From assembly GCA_019686145.1 (NCBI GenBank), contig JADGHK010000181.1:1-5901 (forward strand): a DNA stretch of 5,901 nucleotides, given 5' to 3'. The DNA is from Bryobacteraceae bacterium. GTDB taxonomy: Bacteria; Acidobacteriota; Terriglobia; Bryobacterales; Bryobacteraceae. Each line of letters starts with the position of its first letter. Position 1 is the stretch's first letter. The notes beneath the pieces are model-generated. The model saw only the letters and a program-made list of their open reading frames with translations. It made no database searches and was not told the origin of the DNA. The position numbers were made by a program, and so were the translations under genes. Positions 1-5,723 of the stretch are shown piece after piece.

Positions 1-816
1 CATTTACAGGTTGTGCCGGCGGAGATCCTGATCAAGCCCGGCCAGACTGTGCGGCTGCGGGCCCGCCTCTTCGACGACAAGGGGCGCTTCATCCGCGAAA
101 CACCGGCGGGTTGGAAGCTGGAGGGACTGAAGGGAACCGTCAAGCCGAACGGTGAATTTACGGCCGCGGCCGACGCTGGAGCGCAGGCCGGACGTATTGT
201 GGCTGCTGCCTCCAATCTGTCTGGAACAGTGCGCGTCCGCGTGATCCCGTCGCTTCCCTGGACCTTTGACTTCAACTCCATGACGGGGGTTCCGCCGTAT
301 TGGGTCAATGCCACTGGGAAGAACGCCATTCGGGATCTGGATGGCAATAAGGTGCTGGCGAAGCTCGCCGACAACCCCTTCACCAAGCGTGCCCGCGCCT
401 TCTTCGGCCCCACGAATCTGTCCAACTACACCGTCGAGGCAGAGGTTCGTGCGATCGAGAAGCGGCGCCAGATGGGCGATGCCGGCGTCGTGGCGCAACG
501 TTACCAGCTCACTTTGTTTGGCAACTCCCAAAAGCTGGAGTTGCAGTCGTGGCAGCCCGAAACCACGCGGACTGTGTCGAAGCGGTTTGTCTGGAAACCT
601 GACACTTGGTATAAGCTGAAGCTTCGTGTAGAGCCGGCAGCGGACGGCAAGGTCATCGCGAGAGGCAAAGCCTGGCCGGCCTCCGAGCCGGAGCCTGCTG
701 AGTGGACGATCGAGCGGACTGACCCCATCCCGAATCTGAAGGGAAGCCCCGGTATCTACGCCGACGCACCGTTTGAAGTCTTCTTCGATAACGTGAAGGT
801 AACGCCGAACCAATGA
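1..816 (+). CDS. C-terminal part of an exported PQQ-like beta-propeller protein (Ig-like + LamG-like modules), 5' partial
   Basis: The frame is open from the first base of the window to the TGA at 814-816, so the gene starts upstream. The GTG at 13 is an internal Val codon, not a credible start. The visible 271 residues form two modules. Residues about 4-82 are a beta-rich, bacterial Ig-like segment (VVPAEILIKPGQTV, then RLFDDKGRF, ending VRVRVIP). Residues about 85-270 resemble a LamG/concanavalin-type sandwich, opening with LPWTFDFNS and PPYWVNA, with SNYTVEAEV and WKPDTWYKLKLRVE in the middle and FFDNVKVT at the end. From memory, this module pair forms the C-terminus of long PQQ-binding-like (BamB-annotated) propeller proteins of Acidobacteriota and Planctomycetota; the propeller itself would lie upstream and is not seen. 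Its role is probably exported, with the LamG-like part binding carbohydrate or protein (inference). The stop overlaps the next gene's start (ATGA), suggesting coupled translation. Confidence 0.8.
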   Translation, partial: HLQVVPAEILIKPGQTVRLRARLFDDKGRFIRETPAGWKLEGLKGTVKPNGEFTAAADAGAQAGRIVAAASNLSGTVRVRVIPSLPWTFDFNSMTGVPPYWVNATGKNAIRDLDGNKVLAKLADNPFTKRARAFFGPTNLSNYTVEAEVRAIEKRRQMGDAGVVAQRYQLTLFGNSQKLELQSWQPETTRTVSKRFVWKPDTWYKLKLRVEPAADGKVIARGKAWPASEPEPAEWTIERTDPIPNLKGSPGIYADAPFEVFFDNVKVTPNQ

Positions 817-2252
817 CGACAAGAACACATCTCGGTCTTCTCGTTCTGGCCGGGGGTGCGATCGCACTCTCGACAACCATCCTGGCTTCCGATCCCGGTA
901 CGGGAGACTGGCCGATGTGGGGCGGCTCGCCCGACCGCAACATGGTGTCCGACGGCAAAGGCGCCCCGACCGAGTGGGACATCGCCAAGAAGACGAACAT
1001 CAAGTGGGTGGCTGCGCTGGGCTCTCAAACCTACGGTAACCCTGTCGTGTCGGGCGGCAAGGTTTTCGTTGGCACGAACAACGAGGGCTTGCGCGATCCC
1101 AGGCAGCCCGGCGACCGGGGCGTGCTGATGGCGTTCCGGGAGTCGGACGGAGAGTTTCTCTGGCAGCAAACCTCGGAGAAGCTGGCATCGGGCCGCGTCA
1201 ATGACTGGCCGTATCAAGGCGTCGCCTCGTCTCCGCTGGTGGATGGAGACCGGCTGTACTACGTCACGAACCGCGGCGTCGTCATGTGCCTGGACACCGA
1301 AGGTTTCATGGACAACGAGAACGACGGCCCCTTTAAGGACGAGAAGTTCACGGGTCCGAAAGACGCCGACATTATCTGGCAGTTCGACATGATGGAGGAA
1401 CTCGGCGTCTTCCAGCACAACCTGGCAAACTCCTCTCCGGTGATGTGGGGAGATCTCATTTTCCTGAGCACTTCAAACGGACAGGATGAAAGCCACGTCA
1501 ACATTCCCTCGCCCAAGGCTCCGTCCATCATTGCGCTGAACAAGAAAACCGGAAAACTGGTTTGGGAGGACAATTCCGTCGAGGACCGCATCCTTCACGG
1601 ACAATGGTCGTCTCCGGCGGTCGGCAAGATTGGCGACGTCGTCCAGGTAGTCAGCGGACAAGGCGACGGATGGGTTCGAGGGTATGAGGCCCTGACGGGT
1701 AAGAAATTATGGGAGTTTGATACGAACCCCAAGGACTCCGTCTGGCCGAAGACCCGAAATGAAGTGATCGCCACTCCGGTGATCTATGACAACAAGGTCT
1801 ACATCGCCAACGGCCAGGATCCGGAGCATGGAGAGGGCGTGGGCCACCTGTACTGCATCGACGCCACCAAACGGGGCGACATCACGGAGACGGGTCGTGT
1901 TTGGCACTACGGCGACATCCGCCGTTCCATCTCCACCGCTTCCGTCAAGGATGGCATCGTCTATTACCCGGACTTCAGCGGCTTCCTTCATGCTCTCGAT
2001 GCGAAGACCGGTAAGGTGTACTGGAAGCACGATATGCTTGCCGCCGTCTGGGCTTCAACGCTTGTCGTCGACGGGAAAGTCTATTTGGGCGACGAAGACG
2101 GCGACGTCGTGATTCTCGAGGCTGGGCCGAAGCTGAAGGTCATCGGCGAATTCAACATGGGTAGCTCCGTGTACTGCACACCAGTCTTTGCCAACGGGAC
2201 GCTGTACATCGCGAATCGGAATCAGCTCTACGCTATTTCCCTTAAGAAATAG
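813..2252 (+). CDS. Exported PQQ-like beta-propeller repeat protein (BamB-like), 479 aa
   Basis: This is a complete gene. An N-terminal signal peptide is visible (MTTRTH, then a hydrophobic stretch at about residues 7-24, with probable cleavage near A25/S26). The mature protein opens with DWPMWGG (32-38), the family signature. Blade-type repeats follow, each with a beta-strand/turn unit and a docking Trp: W117, W189, W251, W300, W364 and W404. Characteristic motifs are IKWVAALGSQTYGNPVV (63-79), LGVFQHNLANSSP (197-209), HGQWSSPAV (262-270) and GQDPEHGEGVGHLYCID (334-350); from memory these blocks are strongly conserved in acidobacterial and planctomycete members. I see no convincing quinoprotein dehydrogenase active site, so a catalytic PQQ enzyme is unlikely; an exported structural, binding or sensor role is inferred. 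The ATG at 813 overlaps the upstream stop. Only a weak GAAGG (795-799) lies upstream and is too distant, so translation probably depends on coupling. The exact substrate is unknown. Confidence 0.88.
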   Translation: MTTRTHLGLLVLAGGAIALSTTILASDPGTGDWPMWGGSPDRNMVSDGKGAPTEWDIAKKTNIKWVAALGSQTYGNPVVSGGKVFVGTNNEGLRDPRQPGDRGVLMAFRESDGEFLWQQTSEKLASGRVNDWPYQGVASSPLVDGDRLYYVTNRGVVMCLDTEGFMDNENDGPFKDEKFTGPKDADIIWQFDMMEELGVFQHNLANSSPVMWGDLIFLSTSNGQDESHVNIPSPKAPSIIALNKKTGKLVWEDNSVEDRILHGQWSSPAVGKIGDVVQVVSGQGDGWVRGYEALTGKKLWEFDTNPKDSVWPKTRNEVIATPVIYDNKVYIANGQDPEHGEGVGHLYCIDATKRGDITETGRVWHYGDIRRSISTASVKDGIVYYPDFSGFLHALDAKTGKVYWKHDMLAAVWASTLVVDGKVYLGDEDGDVVILEAGPKLKVIGEFNMGSSVYCTPVFANGTLYIANRNQLYAISLKK

Positions 2253-2265
2253 CACTGCCTTTTTC

Positions 2266-2295
2266 TTGGCATTCGGTAGTTACTACTGGTATCAT
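2266..2295 (+). promoter_or_regulatory. Predicted sigma70-type extended -10 promoter for the metalloprotease
   Basis: TTGGCA (2266-2271, 5/6 match to TTGACA) is followed after 18 bases by TATCAT (2290-2295, 5/6 match to TATAAT). A TGG at 2287-2289 gives the TGn extended -10 element. Transcription would start near 2302, leaving a leader of about 80 bases before the protease ATG. A perfect 11-bp dyad, GTAGTTACTAC (2276-2286), lies in the spacer and could be an operator. The promoter is predicted by consensus only. Confidence 0.5.
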
Positions 2296-2366
2296 GTAGC
2301 ACCGGTCTGTCTACGCACATACAGCGATCTGTATAGTACCTCGATGGGCCTTGTTCTACGCAGATT

Positions 2367-2374
2367 AGGAGGAG
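2367..2374 (+). promoter_or_regulatory. Strong ribosome binding site of the metalloprotease
   Basis: AGGAGGAG lies 7 bases before the ATG at 2382. It is a near-perfect Shine-Dalgarno at good spacing, much stronger than those of the propeller and dehydrogenase genes nearby. It fixes the start codon and suggests efficient translation of the protease. Confidence 0.8.
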
Positions 2375-2381
2375 AAGCTAC

Positions 2382-3302
2382 ATGAAGCTCAGTGGTGGCA
2401 AGTGGACAGTCGCGGCTTGCCTCTTATTCGCATCTCTCACGCTCGGCCAAGTGAAAGCTCAGGATGTCGCTGAGCCGGAAACTCCTTTCGTTCTCGAAGG
2501 GCGGGTATGGGCAAGTAAGCGCGCATTCATCGAATCGGGAATGCGCTGCGGCACTCCGAATCCAACCTTGGATGAGATCGCAGATATTGACTCGGTGGTC
2601 CGCAAGCGCCTCCTGGTTTCTCCGTCGGTTAACGGAGGCACGATTAACGTTTATGTTCACGTGATCAATCGGGGGACTGGGATTGAGAACGGGGATGTTC
2701 CTGACAGCCAGATCAGGGAGCAGATCAAAGTCTTGAATGACGCGTATGCTTCGACCGGCTGGTCTTTCAATCTTGCCAGCATTGATCGCACCACGAACGC
2801 GCGCTGGTTCGACATGCAACCGGGCACCCTGGCTGAGCGGCAGGCCAAGAAAGCGCTCCGCAAGGGCACAGCTGAGGACTTGAATCTCTACACGGCGAAC
2901 CCGGGCGGCGGTCTGCTTGGCTGGGCGACCTTCCCGTGGTCCTACGAGGGCAATCCGGACCTGGACGGCGTTGTCGTCCTTTATTCCTCCCTTCCCGGTG
3001 GCACCGCTGCTCCCTACAACGAGGGCGATACGGCCACCCATGAGGTCGGCCATTGGATGGGGCTTTTCCATACATTCCAGGGCGGCTGCCAGGCCCCTGG
3101 AGATCGTGTGGATGATACGCCGTACGAGCGCTCGGCGGCGTCGGGCTGCCCGGTCGGCCGTAACAGCTGCCCGATGAAGCCTGGTGACGATCCGATCTTC
3201 AACTTCATGGACTACTCTGACGACGCGTGCATGGTCGAATTCACAGGCGGCCAGACCGTCCGTATGAACGAGTCGTTCACCACGTATCGGCAGGGTAAGT
3301 AA
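2382..3302 (+). CDS. Secreted M43-family zinc metalloprotease (pappalysin/cytophagalysin-like), 306 aa
   Basis: This is a metzincin-type zinc endopeptidase. The zinc-binding motif HEVGHWMGLFH (residues 220-230) gives the ligands H220, H224 and H230, the catalytic base E221 and the conserved G227. The Met-turn NFMDY (274-278) follows, with M276 and Y278. Four cysteines after the zinc helix (C236, C256, C263, C283) fit the disulfides typical of the M43 pappalysin-type catalytic domain, and DDTPYE (244-249) is a familiar block between helix and Met-turn. A signal peptide is clear: MKLSGGKW, a hydrophobic stretch at residues 9-22, and probable cleavage after VKA (A26). Residues 27 to about 90 look like a pro-segment containing RCGTP (55-59); C56 could act as a zinc-binding latency residue, as described for ulilysin-type enzymes (from memory). 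The start is fixed by a strong Shine-Dalgarno. The gene probably stands alone, with its own promoter upstream and a hairpin downstream. The substrate is not predictable; it most likely degrades proteins or peptides outside the cytoplasm. There is no C-terminal accessory domain. Confidence 0.92.
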   Translation: MKLSGGKWTVAACLLFASLTLGQVKAQDVAEPETPFVLEGRVWASKRAFIESGMRCGTPNPTLDEIADIDSVVRKRLLVSPSVNGGTINVYVHVINRGTGIENGDVPDSQIREQIKVLNDAYASTGWSFNLASIDRTTNARWFDMQPGTLAERQAKKALRKGTAEDLNLYTANPGGGLLGWATFPWSYEGNPDLDGVVVLYSSLPGGTAAPYNEGDTATHEVGHWMGLFHTFQGGCQAPGDRVDDTPYERSAASGCPVGRNSCPMKPGDDPIFNFMDYSDDACMVEFTGGQTVRMNESFTTYRQGK

Positions 3303-3311
3303 ATGCCTTCA

Positions 3312-3334
3312 AGGGGGCGGCCTGGTCGCCCCCT
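3312..3334 (+). terminator. Hairpin after the metalloprotease, possible terminator without a U-tract
   Basis: Ten bases after the protease stop, GGGGGCG (3313-3319) pairs perfectly with CGCCCCC (3327-3333) around a 7-base loop; A3312-T3334 adds an eighth pair. The stem is strong and in the expected place, but the bases that follow (TCGACTCC) are not T-rich. It is either an imperfect intrinsic terminator or a 3'-end stabilising structure. Confidence 0.45.
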
Positions 3335-3410
3335 CGACTCCCCGCTTCCACGTCTCCTGCCATCTCCAATTCGTTCATCCGAACCTGCTTTCTCCCGCAG
3401 TATTGACCTC

Positions 3411-3425
3411 GCCCCGCAAGGGGGC
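3411..3425 (+). repeat. Small GC hairpin upstream of the dehydrogenase leader
   Basis: GCCCC (3411-3415) and GGGGC (3421-3425) are inverted repeats around a GCAAG loop; shifted by one base, they form a CCCC/GGGG stem with a GCAA tetraloop of the stable GNRA type. It lies about 70 bases before the leader-ORF Shine-Dalgarno and could be part of the 5' leader or of the end of the protease transcript. No function is shown. Confidence 0.3.
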
Positions 3426-3427
3426 AT

Positions 3428-3456
3428 TGAATGGATGATCAAGGATGGGATACCCT
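3428..3456 (+). promoter_or_regulatory. Weak candidate promoter for the alcohol dehydrogenase operon
   Basis: TTGAAT (3428-3433) and TACCCT (3451-3456) are spaced by 17 bases. The first keeps TTGA of the -35 consensus and the second keeps only the key first, second and last positions of the -10. A start near 3463 would place the leader-ORF Shine-Dalgarno (3479) close to the 5' end of the mRNA. In a 225-base gap some promoter is expected, but this match is poor; another possible -35, TTGACC at 3403-3408, has no good partner. Confidence 0.2.
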
Positions 3457-3478
3457 ACCACTCGCACTGACTGCTTCG

Positions 3479-3486
3479 AGGAGGTG
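3479..3486 (+). promoter_or_regulatory. Strong Shine-Dalgarno of the 11-codon leader ORF
   Basis: AGGAGGTG matches the anti-Shine-Dalgarno sequence over 8 bases. It ends 9 bases before a GTG (3496) and 41 bases before the dehydrogenase ATG (3528), too far to serve the dehydrogenase directly. Directly upstream of that ATG there is only a poor GGGTG. The site therefore points to translation of the short leader frame. Confidence 0.45.
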
Positions 3487-3495
3487 CGTTGAATC

Positions 3496-3531
3496 GTGAC
3501 GAAGGGACGTAGAGCCTTGGGTGTGAAATGA
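3496..3531 (+). CDS. Putative 11-residue leader peptide overlapping the alcohol dehydrogenase start
   Basis: GTG at 3496 opens an 11-codon frame reading M-T-K-G-R-R-A-L-G-V-K. It ends in TGA at 3529-3531, so its stop overlaps the dehydrogenase ATG as ATGA (3528-3531). The frame is closed upstream by TGA at 3490-3492, so this GTG is its only start. A full AGGAGGTG Shine-Dalgarno precedes it by 9 bases. The dehydrogenase lacks a good binding site of its own, so ribosomes finishing the leader could reinitiate there (translational coupling). The peptide is basic (K, R, R, K) and shows no run of repeated codons of the sort used in attenuators. It may simply be a ribosome-loading device. It is too short for coding statistics, so this is a structural inference only. 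Confidence 0.35.
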   Translation: MTKGRRALGVK

Positions 3532-4625
3532 TTGATCTGACTCCCCGAACCCGCCTGGTGATGGGAGCCGGCGCTCTCGCGCGTCTCGGCGAACTGGCCC
3601 GGGAACTTGGATTTCGCCGCACGCTCGTTGTATCGGATGCCGGCGTCCGCAGTGTGGGCCTGGTCGAGCCGGCTCTGCGCCATCTTTCGGCAGCGGGCAT
3701 CGAAGCGGTCGTATGGGACGGCTTCGACAGCAACCCGGATTCCGCGATGGCGGAGGCGGGGCGCGTGTTCGCAGCGCCGCTTGGCATCGACTCGATCATT
3801 GGCTTTGGCGGCGGCAGCTCCCTTGACTGCGCCAAGGCCATCAACTTCCTTCTTACGAACGGCGGCCACATGCGGGACTATCGCGGCTACGGCAAGGCTT
3901 CGTGCCCTCTTCTGCCGATGATCGGCGTGCCGACAACGGCCGGCACCGGCAGCGAGGCCCAGAGCTACGCTGTCATCTCAGACGCCGAGACTCATGTCAA
4001 GATGGCGTGCGGCGATCCCTCCGCCGCCTTTCGAATCGCTCTGCTGGATCCCGAGCTGGTTGTATCGTCGCCGTTCGGCGTCCGCGCAACCGCCGGATAC
4101 GACGCGATTGCGCATGCTGTAGAAACATTTGTCACCAGGCGGCGGAATGCGATCTCCGAATGCTATTCGCGCGAGGCGTGGCGCCTCCTTTCCCTGCACT
4201 ATGAACGATTCCTGGCCTGCCCGAACGATCCGGAGGCGGCCGCGGGAATGCAGACCGGCGCCTGGCTCGCTGGCGCCGCAATTGAAGCTTCCATGCTGGG
4301 AGCAGCGCACGCCTGCGCCAATCCACTGACGGCAAATTATGGCGTTACGCACGGGCTTGCGCTCGCTGTGCTGCTTCCGCACGTCGTACGCTGGAATGAA
4401 GCCGTTGTCGCGGACCGGTACAGACAGCTCGGCGACGGCCTCGCCGGGCGTCTCGCGGATCTTGCCCGGGCAGGCCGTCTGCCGCAGACTCTGCGAGAGC
4501 TGGAGGTGCCGGAGGAGGACTTGCCTATGCTGGCGGCGCAGGCCGCGGAACAGTGGACAGGAACCTTCAATCCGCGTCCCTTTGACGCTGCCGGCGCTTT
4601 GGAGATTTACCGATGCGCCTATTGA
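3528..4625 (+). CDS. Iron-containing (group III) alcohol dehydrogenase, 365 aa
   Basis: This is a cytoplasmic NAD(P)-dependent oxidoreductase interconverting an alcohol and an aldehyde or ketone. The N-terminal Rossmann-like domain has VVSDAGV (34-40) and the nucleotide-binding GGGSSLDCAK (94-103), followed by PTTAGTGSEA (135-144). The C-terminal helical domain carries all four metal ligands: D192 and H196 in GYDAIAHAVET (190-200), H261 in GAAHACANP, and H275 in NYGVTHGLA. Spacing matches FucO-type enzymes closely (D196, H200, H263, H277 there, from memory). D37 after the second strand suggests a preference for NAD over NADP (inference). At 365 residues it is slightly shorter than the usual 380-390, mainly at the C-terminus. 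The specific alcohol cannot be assigned; 1,2-propanediol, lactaldehyde, butanol and others are all possible. The upstream stop at 3510-3512 in this frame makes ATG 3528 the only sensible start. Translation is probably coupled to the 11-codon leader upstream, and the gene overlaps the next by 13 bases. Confidence 0.93.
   Translation: MIDLTPRTRLVMGAGALARLGELARELGFRRTLVVSDAGVRSVGLVEPALRHLSAAGIEAVVWDGFDSNPDSAMAEAGRVFAAPLGIDSIIGFGGGSSLDCAKAINFLLTNGGHMRDYRGYGKASCPLLPMIGVPTTAGTGSEAQSYAVISDAETHVKMACGDPSAAFRIALLDPELVVSSPFGVRATAGYDAIAHAVETFVTRRRNAISECYSREAWRLLSLHYERFLACPNDPEAAAGMQTGAWLAGAAIEASMLGAAHACANPLTANYGVTHGLALAVLLPHVVRWNEAVVADRYRQLGDGLAGRLADLARAGRLPQTLRELEVPEEDLPMLAAQAAEQWTGTFNPRPFDAAGALEIYRCAY
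4601..4604 (+). promoter_or_regulatory. Ribosome binding site of the third propeller gene, inside the dehydrogenase gene
   Basis: GGAG lies 8 bases before the ATG at 4613, within the last codons of the dehydrogenase. This supports the overlapping start at 4613 and co-translation of the two genes from one mRNA. Confidence 0.55.
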
Positions 4626-5707
4626 TGTCGCTCTTTGCCGTGCTTGCACTTTCGGCGCAGTCCACGCAGCAGAACTGGCCGCAGTTTCGTGGCAGCGCCG
4701 CGCTCACAGGGGTGGCTTCTTCCCTTCTGCCGGCACAACTCAAGCTGCTCTGGACCTATGAAGCGGGCGAGCCGGTAGAGTCCTCCGCCGCAATCGTCAA
4801 CGGCGTAGTGTATGTCGGCTCTCAAGCGGGTGAATTACTCGCCATCGACCTCAGTACGGGTAAGCTGCGGTGGAAGTACAAGACGAAGGATCCGATCGCC
4901 GATTCCTCTCCCGCAGTTGCGAACGGTGTCGTTTACGTCGGTGATTTGGGGGGAGTGGTTTATGCCGTTAACGCTGCGGATGGCAAGGAGCGGTGGACGT
5001 TTTCAACCATGTCGGAGGTGAAAGCTTCTCCGGTTGTCGTTGACGGCAAGGTGATTATTGGATCGTACGACGGCCACCTTTACGCTATTACGGCGGATAA
5101 AGGCAAACTGGCATGGAGCTTCAAGACCAACGGCCCGGTGCACGCTACCGCGGCGGTCGCCGGGGGCATTGCCTATATATCCGGCTGTGACGGTGTGTTT
5201 CGCGGCATTCGGATTGCTGACGGTAAGCAGGTGGTTGAGATTACTGCGGGCTCCTACATTGGATCGTCGCCTGTGCTCTCCGGCGATGCGGCATACTTCG
5301 GCACTTATGACAACGAAGTGCTCGGCATGAATCTGAAGGCGAGAAAGATTGTCTGGCGGTATCAGCATCCGACGCGGAAGTTCCCTTACAGCTCCTCGGC
5401 CGCCTTCATCGAAGGCAAAGTGCTGATTGGCGGGCGCGACAAGATGCTCCATTGCCTGGACGCGAAGACGGGCAAGGCGCTGTGGACCTTTGCCACCCGC
5501 GCCCGGATTGACTCCTCACCCGTGGTCGCCGGCGATCGGGTCTACTTCGGTTCCAATGACGGCCGCGTGTATGCAGTGAGCCTCACGAAGGGGGAGAAGG
5601 TGTGGGAGTACGAAGCCGGCGAAGCCATCTCTGCCTCTCCGGCTATCGCCTCCGGCAGGCTTGTGATCGGCTCCCAGGACGGCCGAATCTACTGTTTCGG
5701 CTCGTGA
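4613..5707 (+). CDS. Exported eight-bladed PQQ-like beta-propeller protein, 364 aa
   Basis: The signal peptide (MRLLMSLFAVLALSA) is probably cleaved near A15/Q16, and the mature chain starts with NWPQFRG (21-27). About eight repeats of roughly 40 residues follow, each of the form GxxYxGxxDGxxYAxxxxxGKxxWxFxT. The docking Trp residues are W47, W87, W128, W168, W248, W291 and W331; in the fourth repeat the Trp is replaced by V208. The N-terminal strand around W47 and the C-terminal GSQDGRIYCFG (353-363) look like halves of one blade, giving ring closure. The fold is that of BamB and quinoprotein dehydrogenase propellers, but no PQQ/calcium catalytic residues are recognisable. A periplasmic or secreted scaffold, ligand-binding or sensor role is inferred. 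It overlaps the alcohol dehydrogenase by 13 bases and has its own GGAG, so the two are probably one operon although the products should lie in different compartments. It is a different, shorter class from the 479-residue propeller. Confidence 0.9.
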   Translation: MRLLMSLFAVLALSAQSTQQNWPQFRGSAALTGVASSLLPAQLKLLWTYEAGEPVESSAAIVNGVVYVGSQAGELLAIDLSTGKLRWKYKTKDPIADSSPAVANGVVYVGDLGGVVYAVNAADGKERWTFSTMSEVKASPVVVDGKVIIGSYDGHLYAITADKGKLAWSFKTNGPVHATAAVAGGIAYISGCDGVFRGIRIADGKQVVEITAGSYIGSSPVLSGDAAYFGTYDNEVLGMNLKARKIVWRYQHPTRKFPYSSSAAFIEGKVLIGGRDKMLHCLDAKTGKALWTFATRARIDSSPVVAGDRVYFGSNDGRVYAVSLTKGEKVWEYEAGEAISASPAIASGRLVIGSQDGRIYCFGS

Positions 5708-5723
5708 CTCCGGCAGAATCAGC

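Noticed and set aside
13..816. GTG at 13 as the start of a 267-residue gene
   Set aside because: The frame is open to base 1, the sequence before it (HLQV) continues the same beta-strand, and no ribosome site is visible. The gene is cut by the window edge.
4..876. 290-codon minus-strand open frame opposite the first propeller gene
   Set aside because: It is an Arg/Leu-rich composition shadow of the + strand gene with no recognisable motif.
756..1418. 220-codon minus-strand open frame across the junction of the first two genes
   Set aside because: It is antisense to two strongly supported coding regions and has no domain signal.
813..2252. True PQQ-dependent alcohol dehydrogenase
   Set aside because: The propeller repeats are present, but the length is too short for that enzyme class, there is no cytochrome CxxCH motif, and no calcium/PQQ catalytic arrangement is recognisable.
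3978..4649. 223-codon minus-strand open frame opposite the alcohol dehydrogenase
   Set aside because: It lies antisense to a well-supported gene with all catalytic motifs, has no recognisable domain, and is explained by the high GC content.
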